DNA of 64,000 bases from Antarcticimicrobium luteum (GTDB lineage: Bacteria; Pseudomonadota; Alphaproteobacteria; Rhodobacterales; Rhodobacteraceae), in assembly GCF_004358185.1 (NCBI RefSeq), contig NZ_SMUV01000073.1, positions 239,454-303,453 of the forward strand, written 5' to 3'. Below the pieces are notes generated by a model, which made no database searches, had not been told where the DNA came from, and saw nothing but the letters and a program-made list of their open reading frames with translations. Below, one piece after another: positions 8,762 to 18,576 of this stretch; position 1 is the stretch's first letter; each line of letters begins with the position of its first letter. Position numbers and translations under genes: made by a program.

Positions 8762-9403
8762 CTAGCCCTGATCGAACCGCAGAAGGCATGCGGTCACCTC
8801 GGCATCCTCGACCTGACCGAACTCGCGATAATGGGCGCCCACCGCCCAGAACTCCTGTGGGGCTTCCAGGCAGATCACCCTGTCGGCCTCCGCCTCCAGC
8901 CGCGAAATGATGTCGGCCGGGGCCACCGGCACCGCGATCCAGACGGCCGCCGGTTTCTGCGCGCGCAGCGCCTTGACCGCCACGCGGATGGTGGCCCCGG
9001 TGGCGATGCCGTCATCGACCAGGATCGCTGTCCTGCCCGCCACCGGCACCGGATCGCGCCCGGGCAGGTATCGGGCGCGGCGGTCCTCGATCTCGGCCTT
9101 CAGCGCGTCGATCCGGCCCTCGAAATCCGCCTCGCTCAGCCCGGCGGCGCGCAGGATCGCGGTGTTGAACAGCGTGGTCGGTGCCGGCCCGTCAACGATC
9201 GCGCCGGCGGCAAGCTCGGCATGGCCGGGCATGCCGATCTTGCGCACCAGCACCAGATCCAGCGGCGCGCCGAGCGCCCCGGCGACCTCTGCGGCCAGCG
9301 GCACGCCGCCGCGCGGCAGGGCCAGCACCACCGGATCCTGCGGCGCGGCCCGGGCCACCGCCCTGGCCAGTTGCTTTCCGGCGTCGTCACGATCCTGAAA
9401 CAT
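8762..9403 (-). CDS. Phosphoribosyltransferase family protein
   Basis: A 213-residue protein with a PRTase core. The PRPP-binding loop is TAILVDDGIATGATIRVAVK (about 118-137), preceded by the PPi loop region PRGGVPLAAEVA. This group is found as stand-alone proteins or fused to dienelactone hydrolases in bacteria, and its substrate is unknown. I start at MFQDRDDAGKQLA; the longer frame (to 9487) has no family resemblance at its N-terminus. Confidence 0.85.
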   Translation of the reverse strand: MFQDRDDAGKQLARAVARAAPQDPVVLALPRGGVPLAAEVAGALGAPLDLVLVRKIGMPGHAELAAGAIVDGPAPTTLFNTAILRAAGLSEADFEGRIDALKAEIEDRRARYLPGRDPVPVAGRTAILVDDGIATGATIRVAVKALRAQKPAAVWIAVPVAPADIISRLEAEADRVICLEAPQEFWAVGAHYREFGQVEDAEVTACLLRFDQG

Positions 9404-9485
9404 GCTGCGGCCTCCATATCGCACCCGGCCCGCCCCACTATGCCGCGCGCCGCGCGCCCCGGCCAGCCCCCGGACCGCCGCATGC

Positions 9486-9508
9486 AAAAAGGGGCGCCGC
9501 CGCGCCCC
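9486..9508 (-). terminator. Rho-independent terminator of pheST
   Basis: A 7-bp GC stem (GGGGCGC / GCGCCCC, 4-nt loop) followed on the minus strand by five Ts, 45 bp after the pheT stop codon. Confidence 0.75.
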
Positions 9509-9552
9509 CTTCCTCGTCGCCCGAACACGCCCCCCCCCCGGAGGGGGCCGCC

Positions 9553-11946
9553 TCAGCCGCGCAGCACGCCGCCGGTGGCCTTGGCGACCTTTTCGACGAT
9601 CTTCCTGCCCACCGCCTCGATCTCGGCCTCGGTCAGGGTCTTGTCACGGGGCTGCAGCCGCACGCTCAGCGCCAGCGACTTCTTGCCCTCGCCCAGCGAA
9701 CCGCCGATGAACTCGTCGAAGACGCGCACATCCTCGATCAGCGCCTTGTCGGCGCCGGCGGCGGCATTGACCAGCGTCAGCGCCTCGACCCCGGTATCGA
9801 CGACAAAGGCGAAATCGCGCTCCACCGCCTGCAGGTCGCGCAGCTCCAGCGCGGCGCGGGTGGCGCCCGATCTGCGCGGCAGCGGCACCTCCTGCGGGAA
9901 CAGGGTAAAGGCAACCGCTGGCCCCTTCACATCCATCGCCTCAAGCACCCGCGGGTGCAGCTCGCCGAAGATGCCCAGCACCTTTTTCGGACCCAGACAG
10001 ATCCGCCCGTGCCGGCCCGGATGCCACCAGTCCGGCCCGTCGCGCAGGATTTGCACCTTGGCCGGCGCGCCGATGGCGGCCAGCACCGCCTCGGCATCCG
10101 CCTTGGCGTCAAAGACGTCGACCGGGCGGGTGGTGCCATGCACGTCGCGCGGCCCGGTGCGGCCCACCAGCAGGCCGGCGATCATCTCGTGCTGCTGCTC
10201 GGGTTCGCCGCCGTGGAAGGCCGGGCCGATCTCGAACAGCGCCAGATCGGCAAAGCCGCGCGCCTGGTTGCGCGCCGCCGCCTGCAGCAGCCCGGGCAGC
10301 AGCGAGGGGCGCATGTGGCTCATCTCGGAACTGATCGGGTTTTCCAGCATCGCCCCGTCACCGCCGCCGAACAGCGCGGCGCAGGCCTGATCGATGAAGG
10401 AATAGCTGATGCACTCGTTATAACCCAGCGCGGCAGAGGTGCGCCGCGCGGTCTGCAACCGGCGCTGCATCGGCGTCATCACCGGTTTCGGCACCCCCGC
10501 GGTGATCCGCGGCAGCGGCCGGCCCTGAAGCCCCGTCAGCGAGGCGATGCGCGCCACCTCCTCGACCAGATCGGCCTCGCCCTGCACATCGGGGCGCCAG
10601 CTGGGCACATGGGCGATATTGCCCTCCAGCCGGAACCCCAGCCGGGTCAGAGTCTGACGCTGTTCGCTCTCGGGGATCTCCATCCCCACCAGCGACTGCA
10701 CCCGCGCCGGGTCCAGCTTGTAGGCGCGGGACTGGTCCGGGATGGCGCCGGCGATGACGACCTCGGAGGGCTCGCCGCCACACAGATCGAGGATCATCTG
10801 GGTGGCCTGCTCCAGCCCCTCCAGCGTGAACGCCGGGTCGATGCCGCGTTCGAAGCGATAACGCGCGTCGGAGTTGATCTTCAGCGCGCGGCCTGCCAGC
10901 GCGATCTGCACGTGGTCCCAATAGGCGCTTTCGAGAAAGACGTTCACCGTCTCTTCGGTGCAGCCGGTCGCCTCGCCGCCCATGATCCCGGCCAGGCTTT
11001 CCGGGCCGGTGTCGTCCGAGATCACCATCATGCCGGGGACCAGCGTATAGTCCTTGTCGTCCAGCGCCAGCAGGGTTTCGCCCCCCTTGGCGCGATGCAC
11101 CCGCAGATCGCCTGACACCTTGTCGGCGTCAAAGACGTGCAGCGGGCGATTGCTGTCGTAGGTGAAGAAATTGGTGATATCCACCAGCGCCGAGATCGGC
11201 CGCAGCCCGATCGCGCGCAACTGGTTCTGCAGCCATTGCGGGCTGGGGCCGTTCTTGACGCCCCGGATCACCCGACCTGTGAAGACCGGGCAGCCGTCCA
11301 GCGTATCGGCGTCGATGGTGACGGTGATCGGAGAGGGGAATTCGCCCGGCACCGCATGGGTTTCGCGCGGCTTCAGCGTGCCCAGACCGCGCGCGGCCAG
11401 ATCGCGGGCGATGCCGCGCACGCCCAGCGCGTCCGGGCGGTTGGGGGTGATGGCGATCTCGATCACCGGGTCGATCCTGGCCGGATCGTTCTCGGCCAGC
11501 CAATCGACGAACCGTTCGCCGACCTCGCCCGAGGGCAGCTCGATGATGCCGTCATGCTCGTCGGACAGCTCCAGTTCGCGCTCCGAGGCCATCATGCCGT
11601 GGCTCTCGACACCGCGGATCTTGCCGACCGAGAGGGTCACGTCGATGCCGGGCACGTAATCGCCGGGCTTGCACAGCACCACGGTGATGCCTTCGCGCGC
11701 GTTGGGGGCGCCGCAGACGATCTGCTTGTCGCCCTCGTCGGTCTCGACGGTGCAGACCCGCAGCCGGTCGGCGTCGGGATGCTGTTCGGCATGTTTCACC
11801 CTGGCCAGCGTGAATGTTTTCAGCCGGTCGGCGGGGTTGGTGATGCCTTCGACCTCAAGGCCCAGATCGGTCAGCGCCTCGGCGATCTCGTCCACCGTAG
11901 CGGTGGTGTCGAGGTGGTCTTTCAGCCAGGAGAGGGTGAATTTCAT
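9553..11946 (-). CDS. pheT: Phenylalanyl-tRNA synthetase beta subunit
   Basis: A 797-residue bacterial-type PheT. In order: N-terminal domain (MKFTLSWLKDHLDTTATVDE), tRNA-binding OB domain (about 40-150), B3/B4 editing domain, B5 domain, catalytic-like core, and a C-terminal ferredoxin-fold anticodon-binding domain (from about 700, ending KVAKATGGVLRG). With PheS it forms the alpha2beta2 enzyme that charges tRNA-Phe. It lies downstream of pheS with a REP-like inverted repeat in the 76-bp gap. Confidence 0.98.
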   Translation of the reverse strand: MKFTLSWLKDHLDTTATVDEIAEALTDLGLEVEGITNPADRLKTFTLARVKHAEQHPDADRLRVCTVETDEGDKQIVCGAPNAREGITVVLCKPGDYVPGIDVTLSVGKIRGVESHGMMASERELELSDEHDGIIELPSGEVGERFVDWLAENDPARIDPVIEIAITPNRPDALGVRGIARDLAARGLGTLKPRETHAVPGEFPSPITVTIDADTLDGCPVFTGRVIRGVKNGPSPQWLQNQLRAIGLRPISALVDITNFFTYDSNRPLHVFDADKVSGDLRVHRAKGGETLLALDDKDYTLVPGMMVISDDTGPESLAGIMGGEATGCTEETVNVFLESAYWDHVQIALAGRALKINSDARYRFERGIDPAFTLEGLEQATQMILDLCGGEPSEVVIAGAIPDQSRAYKLDPARVQSLVGMEIPESEQRQTLTRLGFRLEGNIAHVPSWRPDVQGEADLVEEVARIASLTGLQGRPLPRITAGVPKPVMTPMQRRLQTARRTSAALGYNECISYSFIDQACAALFGGGDGAMLENPISSEMSHMRPSLLPGLLQAAARNQARGFADLALFEIGPAFHGGEPEQQHEMIAGLLVGRTGPRDVHGTTRPVDVFDAKADAEAVLAAIGAPAKVQILRDGPDWWHPGRHGRICLGPKKVLGIFGELHPRVLEAMDVKGPAVAFTLFPQEVPLPRRSGATRAALELRDLQAVERDFAFVVDTGVEALTLVNAAAGADKALIEDVRVFDEFIGGSLGEGKKSLALSVRLQPRDKTLTEAEIEAVGRKIVEKVAKATGGVLRG

Positions 11947-11962
11947 GGTTTTCGTCCGTCTC

Positions 11963-12021
11963 GTAGGGTGGGCGATCCGTCCACCAGTATCTGTCGAAGG
12001 GAGGCAGACTGCCCACCCTAC
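11963..12021. repeat. REP-like inverted repeat with GTAG ends between pheS and pheT
   Basis: GTAGGGTGGGC (11963-11973) and GCCCACCCTAC (12011-12021) are perfect 11-bp inverted arms around 37 bp. The GTAG start plus a GC-rich stem is the pattern of REP sequences mobilised by REP-associated tyrosine transposases (RAYT). No RAYT gene lies in the window. In the mRNA it would fold into a hairpin that could affect pheS/pheT stoichiometry. Confidence 0.7.
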
Positions 12022-12022
12022 A

Positions 12023-13096
12023 TTACCTGCTCAACCCGCCATGCAACGTCGGCACGTCGAGGCTGGAAAACCCGTAGTGCCGCAGCCAACGCAGGTCGCT
12101 GTCGAAGAACGCCCGCAGGTCGGGAATGCCGTATTTCAGCATCGCGATCCGGTCGATCCCCATGCCAAAGGCAAAGCCCTGATAGCGGTCGGGGTCGATG
12201 CCGCCGGCCTGCAACACCTTGGGGTGCACCATGCCGGAGCCGAGGATCTCGAGCCAGTCGTCGCCCTCGCCCACCTTCAGCGTGCCGCCTTCCCAGGAAC
12301 AGCGAATGTCGACCTCGGCCGAGGGTTCGGTAAAGGGGAAATGCGACGCGCGGAAGCGCAGCTCGACCGCGTCGACCTCGAAATAGGCCTTCACGAATTC
12401 CTCCAGCACCCATTTCAGGTTGGCCATGGAGATATCGGTGTCGATCGCCAGTCCCTCGACCTGATGGAACATCGGCGTATGGGTCTGGTCGTAATCGGCG
12501 CGATAGACGCCGCCGGGGCAGATGATGCGCAGCGGCGCGCCCTGCTGCTCCATCGAGCGGATCTGCACCGGGCTGGTGTGGGTGCGCAGCACATGCGGCG
12601 GGCGATTGTCCCCCTCGGCGCGGTGCATGTAGAACGTGTCCATCTCGGCCCGCGCGGGGTGGTGGCCGGGGATATTCAGCGCGTCGAAGTTATGCCAGTC
12701 GGTCTCGATCCGCGGCCCTTCGGCGACGGAAAAGCCCATCTCGGCAAAGATCGCGGTGACCTCCTCGGTGGCCTGGCTGACCGGGTGCAGCGTGCCCTGG
12801 CGCATCGGCCGGCCCGGCAGGGTCACGTCCAGCCATTCGCTGCGCAGCCGCGCGTCCAGCGCCGCATTGCCCAGCGCCGCCTTCTTGGCGGCCAGCGCGC
12901 TGTTGATCTCGTCCTTCAACGCATTCAGCGCCGGGCCGGCAACCTGCCGCTCTTCCGGGGTCATCTTGCCCAGTTCGCGCATCTTCAGGCTGATCTCGCC
13001 CTTCTTGCCCACCGCGCCGACGCGGATCGTCTCCAGCGCGGACTCGTCCGCCGCCTCGGCGATCTGCGCCAGATATTTTGCCTTAAGATCGTCCAT
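12023..13096 (-). CDS. pheS: Phenylalanyl-tRNA synthetase alpha subunit
   Basis: A 357-residue class II synthetase subunit. The N-terminal coiled-coil arm begins [20 protein letters not shown]; the catalytic core has motif 2 ([16 protein letters not shown]) and motif 3 ([18 protein letters not shown]). I start at MDDLK, the usual N-terminus, rather than the upstream in-frame ATG at 13120. It is first in the pheST operon; the stop lies 2 bp before the REP-like repeat. Confidence 0.98.
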   Translation of the reverse strand: MDDLKAKYLAQIAEAADESALETIRVGAVGKKGEISLKMRELGKMTPEERQVAGPALNALKDEINSALAAKKAALGNAALDARLRSEWLDVTLPGRPMRQGTLHPVSQATEEVTAIFAEMGFSVAEGPRIETDWHNFDALNIPGHHPARAEMDTFYMHRAEGDNRPPHVLRTHTSPVQIRSMEQQGAPLRIICPGGVYRADYDQTHTPMFHQVEGLAIDTDISMANLKWVLEEFVKAYFEVDAVELRFRASHFPFTEPSAEVDIRCSWEGGTLKVGEGDDWLEILGSGMVHPKVLQAGGIDPDRYQGFAFGMGIDRIAMLKYGIPDLRAFFDSDLRWLRHYGFSSLDVPTLHGGLSR

Positions 13097-13226
13097 GACG
13101 GTCCCCCGATACTTGGTCACGTCCTGCTAGCCCCGCCGCCCCGCGAATGCAAGCCGGGCGGACCGGATGGACACTCTCCCCCGGCCGCCGCTAGGGTGCC
13201 GCCAACAGGCAGGCAGGGAGGCAGGC

Positions 13227-14432
13227 ATGAGCACATCGGAGCATTGCGGCAGGACCGGCGTCGCCGAACGGCGGCCCTGGCTGGTGCTGCTGGGCCTGGC
13301 GCTGGGACTGTGCATCACCAACGGCTTCGCGCGGTTCGCCTATGGCCTGCTGCTGCCGGCGATGAAATCGGAACTGGGCTGGAGCTATGCCCAGGCCGGC
13401 TGGCTCAACACCGCCAACGCGCTGGGATACCTGGCCGGCGCGGTGCTGACCATGCTGCTGATCGCCCGCATCAGCCCGTCGCGCCTGTTCAGCTTCGGCA
13501 TCGTCACCACCACGCTGGCGCTGCTGGTCACCGGGTATGACCCGGCGCTGTGGTGGCAGACGCTGTGGCGGGTGCTGGCGGGCGTATTCGGGGCGCTGTC
13601 GTTTTCCTCGGGCGGCGCGCTGGCGGCCCAGCTGTTCCGCGACAACCCGCGCAAGAACGCGCTGGCCATCGCGTTCCTGTTCGGCTTTGGCGGCGGCTCG
13701 GGCATCGTTCTGGCGGGCGGCGCGCTGCCGCTGATGCTGGAGTGGTACGGCCCCGCCTCCTGGCCGATCGGCTGGTATCTGGTCGGCATCGCCTGTGTGG
13801 TCTTCGCCCCGCTCAGCCTCTGGGCCTCGGAAAGCCTGCGTCCGCCCCGGCAGGGCAGGGCACCGCGCGTGCGCCTGCCGCTGGCCCGCATGGGCCCCGA
13901 GATCGCCGGCTATGCCGCCTTCGGGCTGGGCTATATCGTCTACATGACCTTCCTCAGCGCCTGGATGACCGAGCAGGGCTCCGGCGGCGGGCTGATCGCG
14001 GCGGTCTGGGCGCTGCTGGGGGTGTGCCTGTGCCTGTCGCCGTTTGTCTGGCGGCCGGTCTTTGCCCGTTTCGCCAGCGGGGTGCCGCTGGCGATGATCC
14101 TGCTCTGCATCGCCGTTGGATCCGGCCTTGCGGTGATCTACCCCTCGGGCCCGGGCCTTGTGGTCTCGGCGATGATTTTCGGCCTCTCTGTCTTCATGGC
14201 GCCGGGCGCGGTGACGAATTTCACCCGCCACAACCTGCCGATGGAAAGCTGGGGCGCCGCGATCAGCCTGTTCACCGTGGTCTTCGCCGTCTCCCAGACC
14301 ATCGGGCCCGTAGCGGCCGGCTGGCTGGGCGACATGTCGGGCGATATCGGCAACGGGCTGCTGGCGGCGGCGGCGATCCTGGCCGCCGGCGCGCTGATCG
14401 CCCTGCTGCAGCGGCCGATCGCCGGGGAATGA
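13227..14432 (+). CDS. MFS transporter, YbfB/YjiJ family
   Basis: A 401-residue polytopic membrane protein with about 12 hydrophobic segments. The start MSTSEHCG follows GCAGGGAGGCAG, a good ribosome site. TM1 contains NGFARFAYGLLLPAMKSEL, a motif of the YbfB/YjiJ branch of the major facilitator superfamily. Substrates of this branch are unknown. It is transcribed alone, divergent from pheS and convergent with the DUF4239 gene. Confidence 0.87.
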   Translation: MSTSEHCGRTGVAERRPWLVLLGLALGLCITNGFARFAYGLLLPAMKSELGWSYAQAGWLNTANALGYLAGAVLTMLLIARISPSRLFSFGIVTTTLALLVTGYDPALWWQTLWRVLAGVFGALSFSSGGALAAQLFRDNPRKNALAIAFLFGFGGGSGIVLAGGALPLMLEWYGPASWPIGWYLVGIACVVFAPLSLWASESLRPPRQGRAPRVRLPLARMGPEIAGYAAFGLGYIVYMTFLSAWMTEQGSGGGLIAAVWALLGVCLCLSPFVWRPVFARFASGVPLAMILLCIAVGSGLAVIYPSGPGLVVSAMIFGLSVFMAPGAVTNFTRHNLPMESWGAAISLFTVVFAVSQTIGPVAAGWLGDMSGDIGNGLLAAAAILAAGALIALLQRPIAGE

Positions 14433-14441
14433 TCCGCCGCG

Positions 14442-15176
14442 CTACGGCGGCGCGGTGTCTGCGAGGAACCGTTCAACCGCCACCGGCTCGAGCACGCCCG
14501 GCGCCGAGAAGGGATTGGAGAACGCATAGATCAGAAATAGCACGATCCCGGTATAGGCGCCGAACATGGACAACAGGAGGAGATTCAAAGGCAGCGGGCT
14601 GAAGAAGAAATAAGAGAACGAGATCAGGACAACCCCGGACACCGCCGCAAACCAGAACGGCACCAGGTTGCCGGAGAACCCGTGGCTTTCACGGTTGTCG
14701 CGCATCTTGGCGATTTCTTCGAGATCGGCCAGCATCGCGCTGCGCAGGCTCTCCTGCCGGGGCGTGTCGACCTGTAGGTCCAGCGCGATGTCATAGACCT
14801 TCTCCCACTGGCCCCAGGCGGCGCCGCTCAGCCGCCCGGTTTCCCCCAGTTGCGCCCATTCGGCGCCGTAGACGGTTTCGGCATAGGCCCGCAACTCGGC
14901 CCGCATCTCCTCCCTCCGATCCGAGCCGTGCCGGTCGATGTCGAAATACAGATCGGTCAGCGCCGAGGCCTCGTGGATCGTCTCCTGTTCCAGATTGTAC
15001 CGCCCCACGGTTTCCTGCGCGAAGACCAGCGCCCGGATCAGCCCGTGCAGCGCCGAGATGCGGAACACCACCGACCCGGCCAGCTCGCGCGTCTCGTCCC
15101 GCACATGCCGCGCCAGACCCGCGCGGGCCAGGAAATAGATCGCCAGCACCAGTCCCGCCGTGCCGACGGCAAACAT
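14442..15176 (-). CDS. DUF4239-type membrane protein
   Basis: A 244-residue protein with an N-terminal TM segment (FAVGTAGLVLAIYFLARAGL), a roughly 140-residue soluble helical part, and two adjacent C-terminal TM segments (about 170-215). This layout is that of DUF4239/bestrophin-like proteins, whose function is not established. I start at MFAVGTAG (15176); the frame extends upstream but into sequence that looks non-coding. It is convergent with the MFS gene, 9 bp apart. Confidence 0.7.
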   Translation of the reverse strand: MFAVGTAGLVLAIYFLARAGLARHVRDETRELAGSVVFRISALHGLIRALVFAQETVGRYNLEQETIHEASALTDLYFDIDRHGSDRREEMRAELRAYAETVYGAEWAQLGETGRLSGAAWGQWEKVYDIALDLQVDTPRQESLRSAMLADLEEIAKMRDNRESHGFSGNLVPFWFAAVSGVVLISFSYFFFSPLPLNLLLLSMFGAYTGIVLFLIYAFSNPFSAPGVLEPVAVERFLADTAPP

Positions 15177-15273
15177 CAAGCCCCCAAAAACCTGCCCCCC
15201 ACCCTCGCTCCCTTGCTGTCGCCGGCCTCTGCCGGCGCCAGTCAATTCAATACCGGGTTTCCACCTGCGCCAA

Positions 15274-15303
15274 CAAAAAAAGGCCGCCCGGCAGGGCGGC
15301 CTT
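15274..15303 (-). terminator. Rho-independent terminator after rplT
   Basis: A 10-bp perfect stem (AAGGCCGCCC / GGGCGGCCTT, loop GGCA) with seven As on the plus strand, that is a T-run on the minus strand, 25 bp beyond the rplT stop. Confidence 0.9.
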
Positions 15304-15327
15304 TCCTCAATCCGTTTTTCGCCTGGC

Positions 15328-15693
15328 TCAGGCGGCCAGCGCGCCTTTGGCCTGGTCGACGATGGCGCCGAAGGCTGCCGGCTCGTGCACGGCCAGATCG
15401 GCCAGAACCTTGCGGTCCACCTCGATGCCGGCCTTGGCCAGACCATTGATGAAGCGGCTGTAGGTCAGCGATTCGTCATGGGAACGCACGGCGGCGTTGA
15501 TCCGCTGGATCCACAGCGCGCGGAAATTCCGCTTGCGGTTCTTGCGGTCGCGGGTTGCATACTGGTTGGCCTTGTCGACGGCCTGGGTGGCCACCTTGAA
15601 GGTGTTCTTGCGACGACCGTAATAGCCTTTGGCGGCCTTGACGATCTTCTTGTGACGGGCGTGGGTTGTGGTTCCACCTTTAACGCGGGACAT
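15328..15693 (-). CDS. rplT: 50S ribosomal protein L20
   Basis: A 121-residue L20 beginning [20 protein letters not shown], rich in Lys/Arg with the conserved RNA-binding helix ([11 protein letters not shown]) and C-terminal domain ([15 protein letters not shown]). L20 binds 23S rRNA early in 50S assembly. It follows rpmI by 14 bp and ends at a strong terminator. Confidence 0.98.
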   Translation of the reverse strand: MSRVKGGTTTHARHKKIVKAAKGYYGRRKNTFKVATQAVDKANQYATRDRKNRKRNFRALWIQRINAAVRSHDESLTYSRFINGLAKAGIEVDRKVLADLAVHEPAAFGAIVDQAKGALAA

Positions 15694-15707
15694 GTCTTAA
15701 TCTCCTC

Positions 15708-15908
15708 TTAGCGGTCGTAGGGCATGAAGCCCTTGACGATCTTGGCGTCGGGGGCGGACATCGTGGTGGTGCCACGCGCGTTGCGGATGAATTTCTTGGT
15801 GCGCTTGATCATCCCGTGGCGCTTGCCGGCCTGGGCAGTGATGACCTTGCCGGTCGCACTCACCTTAAAGCGCTTCTTGGCGCTCGATTTGGTCTTCATC
15901 TTGGGCAT
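15708..15908 (-). CDS. rpmI: 50S ribosomal protein L35
   Basis: A 66-residue L35, [20 protein letters not shown], with the usual basic composition. The start follows AGGAGACGGAA. It is first in the rpmI-rplT unit. infC, which often precedes it, is not adjacent here; the upstream neighbours are a small membrane protein gene and pyk. Confidence 0.97.
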   Translation of the reverse strand: MPKMKTKSSAKKRFKVSATGKVITAQAGKRHGMIKRTKKFIRNARGTTTMSAPDAKIVKGFMPYDR

Positions 15909-16019
15909 TTCCGTCTCCTGTCTTTCGGGTCGGTTACAAACGCGACTCGGCATGCCACTTGAGCCGGTCGCGCGGTCAGAGGGGCCATGTAGGCAAATCC
16001 GCAAAGGGTGGCAAGCCCT

Positions 16020-16244
16020 TTATGGCATGTAGCGCCCGATCACGGTGAAAAACACATCCGCAACATCGCGCGGCGCATAGCCGACGGGATGGCGGATATG
16101 GGCGAACAGGATCATACCCGCCGCGATCAGAAGCGTCGCCGCCGGCGCGACCGGCGGGCGGTTGTCGCTGTAGGCCGAGATCGCCGCCGGAATCGCAAAG
16201 ACGATCAGCATCAGGCCGAGAACAAGGATCAGGTCGGGATCCAC
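16020..16244 (-). CDS. Small membrane protein downstream of pyk
   Basis: A 74-residue protein with a GTG start (16244-16242) placed 5 bp after the pyk stop and preceded by GAGGCGC. Two hydrophobic segments are visible (LILVLGLMLIVFAIPAAISA, and APAATLLIAAGMILFA), separated by YSDNRPPV. Tight spacing and the conserved-looking composition support a real co-transcribed gene. Function unknown. Confidence 0.7.
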   Translation of the reverse strand: MDPDLILVLGLMLIVFAIPAAISAYSDNRPPVAPAATLLIAAGMILFAHIRHPVGYAPRDVADVFFTVIGRYMP

Positions 16245-16249
16245 GCGCC

Positions 16250-17695
16250 TCAGCCCGGGTCGGTGTTGTAGATCAACCGCTCGTCGCAGGGGGCGACGCG
16301 CAGGATATTGGTGGTGCCCGGCACGTTGAACGGCACCCCGGCGATGACCACGATCTGATCCACCTCGGTGGCGAACCCGCCGGCGCGGGCGGCCCGGGCG
16401 GCATTGACCACCGCCCCCTTGAAGCGTTCCAGCTCGGCCGTCATGACGCAGTTGCAACCCCAGCTCAGGCACAGCCGCCGCGCGGTGCCGCGCTGACTGG
16501 TCATGGCGATGATCGGCACGCCGGGGCGTTCCCGCGCGGTCAGCAACGCCGTGGTCCCACTCTGGGTAAAGCAGCAGATCACCTTGATATCCGTGGTCTC
16601 GGCGATCTCGCGCGCCGCCGCGACGATGGCATCGGCGATCGTGTGCCCCTCGGTCTGGCGCGAGGCGGCGATGATCGCCGGGTAATTCGGGTCGCCCTCG
16701 ACCTCGGCGGCGACCTTGTCCATGGTCTGCACCGCCTCGACCGGATACTGCCCGGCGGCCGATTCCGCGCTGAGCATGATGGCGTCGGTCCCCTCGTAGA
16801 TCGCGGCGGCCACGTCCGAAACCTCGGCGCGGGTGGGCATCGGGCTTTCGATCATGCTCTCCAGCATCTGCGTGGCCACGATCACCGGCTTGGCGGCGGC
16901 CCGGCATTTGCGGATCAGCCGCTTCTGGATCGGCGGCACCTTCTGCACCGGCAGTTCGACACCGAGATCGCCGCGCGCCACCATGATCCCGTCCGAGACG
17001 GCGAGGATCTCGTCGAACCGCTCCACCGCGGAGGGTTTCTCGATCTTCGCCAGCAGTGCGGCGCGCCCATCGGCCAGCGCCCGCGCCTCGGTCACATCCT
17101 CGGCGCGCTGGACAAAGGACAGCGCCAGCCAGTCCACACCCAGCGTGCAGACAAATTCCAGATCGGCGCGGTCCTTGTCCGAGAGCGCCGCCAGCGGCAG
17201 CACCACGTCAGGCACGTTCACGCCCTTGCGGTCGGAAATCTCGCCGCCCGCGATCACCGTGCAGTCGGCGAAATCGGCGCCGCAGCTTTCGACCCGCAGA
17301 CGGATCTTGCCGTCGTTGACCAGCAGCGTCGCGCCCGGCGCGAGGGCTTGGAAGATCTCGGGATGTGGCAGGCAGACGCGGGATGCGTCCCCCGGCGCGC
17401 CGTCGAGGTCGAAGCGAAAGGCGGCGCCGTCCCGCAACTCCAACGGGCCCGAGGCGAAGGTGCCGACGCGCAGTTTCGGCCCCTGCAGGTCGGCCAGGAT
17501 GGCGATCGGGCTGTCGAGGTCGCGTTCGATCTGGCGAATGATGCGGTGCTTTTCGCGGATCTCGTCGTGACTGCCGTGGCTCATGTTCAGGCGGAACACG
17601 TCGGCGCCGGCCTCATGCAGGGCGCGGATGGTGTCGTAATCCTCCGACGCCGGCCCCAGGGTGGCCACGATCTTGACGTTTCGCAGGCGCCTCAT
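16250..17695 (-). CDS. pyk: Pyruvate kinase
   Basis: A 481-residue enzyme making pyruvate and ATP from PEP and ADP. It starts MRRLRNVKIVATLGPASEDY, with conserved RLNMSHGSHDE, LADLQGPKLRVG, the B domain, and the active-site region KIEKPSAVERFDEI ... VARGDLGVELP ... VATQMLESMIESPMPTRAE. The C-terminal domain ends DERLIYNTDPG. All catalytic landmarks are present. A small membrane protein gene follows in the same unit. Confidence 0.98.
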   Translation of the reverse strand: MRRLRNVKIVATLGPASEDYDTIRALHEAGADVFRLNMSHGSHDEIREKHRIIRQIERDLDSPIAILADLQGPKLRVGTFASGPLELRDGAAFRFDLDGAPGDASRVCLPHPEIFQALAPGATLLVNDGKIRLRVESCGADFADCTVIAGGEISDRKGVNVPDVVLPLAALSDKDRADLEFVCTLGVDWLALSFVQRAEDVTEARALADGRAALLAKIEKPSAVERFDEILAVSDGIMVARGDLGVELPVQKVPPIQKRLIRKCRAAAKPVIVATQMLESMIESPMPTRAEVSDVAAAIYEGTDAIMLSAESAAGQYPVEAVQTMDKVAAEVEGDPNYPAIIAASRQTEGHTIADAIVAAAREIAETTDIKVICCFTQSGTTALLTARERPGVPIIAMTSQRGTARRLCLSWGCNCVMTAELERFKGAVVNAARAARAGGFATEVDQIVVIAGVPFNVPGTTNILRVAPCDERLIYNTDPG

Positions 17696-17836
17696 TCCAC
17701 ACTCTCCTTGCTTCAGATGCAGGCGCATCGCGCCCCGGTCACGGCATGTTACCGCAAACACCCGCCCACCGGTTATTGCCCAATTCCCATTTTCGGGCAA
17801 CTGCCCTAAAGGTGTCGGCAAAACGATGACAGGCAA

Positions 17837-18574
17837 ATGACATATACTCCGTATTTCCTCCATGGTGAAACCCGTCCCGGCCGCTGGTTGGTCACCTGCG
17901 ACCATGCGACCAACACCGTGCCGCCGCAGATCGGCGGCGGCGAACTGGGGCTGCCGCGCCCGGATATGGAGCGCCATATCGCCTATGACGTGGGCGCCTA
18001 TGGCGTCGCCCGACATCTGGGCGAATTGCTGGATGGTCCTGTAATCGCATCGAATTTCTCGCGCCTTGTGATCGATCCCAACCGCGGCGAGGACGATCCG
18101 ACCCTGCTGATGAAGCTTTATGACGGCTCGGTGATCCCGGCCAACCGCGAGGCCGACGCGGCCGAACGGGACCGCCGGCTGACCCTGTGCTATCGGCCCT
18201 ATCACCAGGCGCTGGGACGGCTGGCCGCCCTGCCCCATGCGGTGATCCTGTCGGTTCACTCCTTTACCCGCCAGCTGCGCGGCCGCGATCCGCGCCCCTG
18301 GGAGATCGGCGTGCTTTACGCCCGCGACGACCGGCTGGCGCGGCCGCTGATCCGGCTGCTGGAGGCCGAGGGCGACCTGACCGTCGGCGACAACGAACCC
18401 TACAGCGGCCACCTGCCCGGCGATTCCATCGACAAGCATGCGCTGGCGCAGGGCCGGCCGAATGTACTGATCGAGCTGCGCAACGACCTGATCGCGGATG
18501 AGGCCGGACAGCGGGCCTGGGCCGAGCGGCTGGCGCCGCTGCTGCAGCGCGCGCTGGAGGGCTCCGGGCTCTGA
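17837..18574 (+). CDS. N-formylglutamate amidohydrolase family protein
   Basis: A 245-residue protein. The motifs VTCDHATNTVPP, HIAYDVGAYGVARHLGELL, SRLVIDPNRGEDDP and ILSVHSFTRQL fit the FGase family (zinc-dependent amidohydrolases related to HutG). No hut genes surround it, so histidine degradation is not implied; many Rhodobacteraceae carry such stand-alone paralogues. It is divergent from pyk. Confidence 0.85.
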   Translation: MTYTPYFLHGETRPGRWLVTCDHATNTVPPQIGGGELGLPRPDMERHIAYDVGAYGVARHLGELLDGPVIASNFSRLVIDPNRGEDDPTLLMKLYDGSVIPANREADAAERDRRLTLCYRPYHQALGRLAALPHAVILSVHSFTRQLRGRDPRPWEIGVLYARDDRLARPLIRLLEAEGDLTVGDNEPYSGHLPGDSIDKHALAQGRPNVLIELRNDLIADEAGQRAWAERLAPLLQRALEGSGL

Positions 18575-18576
18575 TC

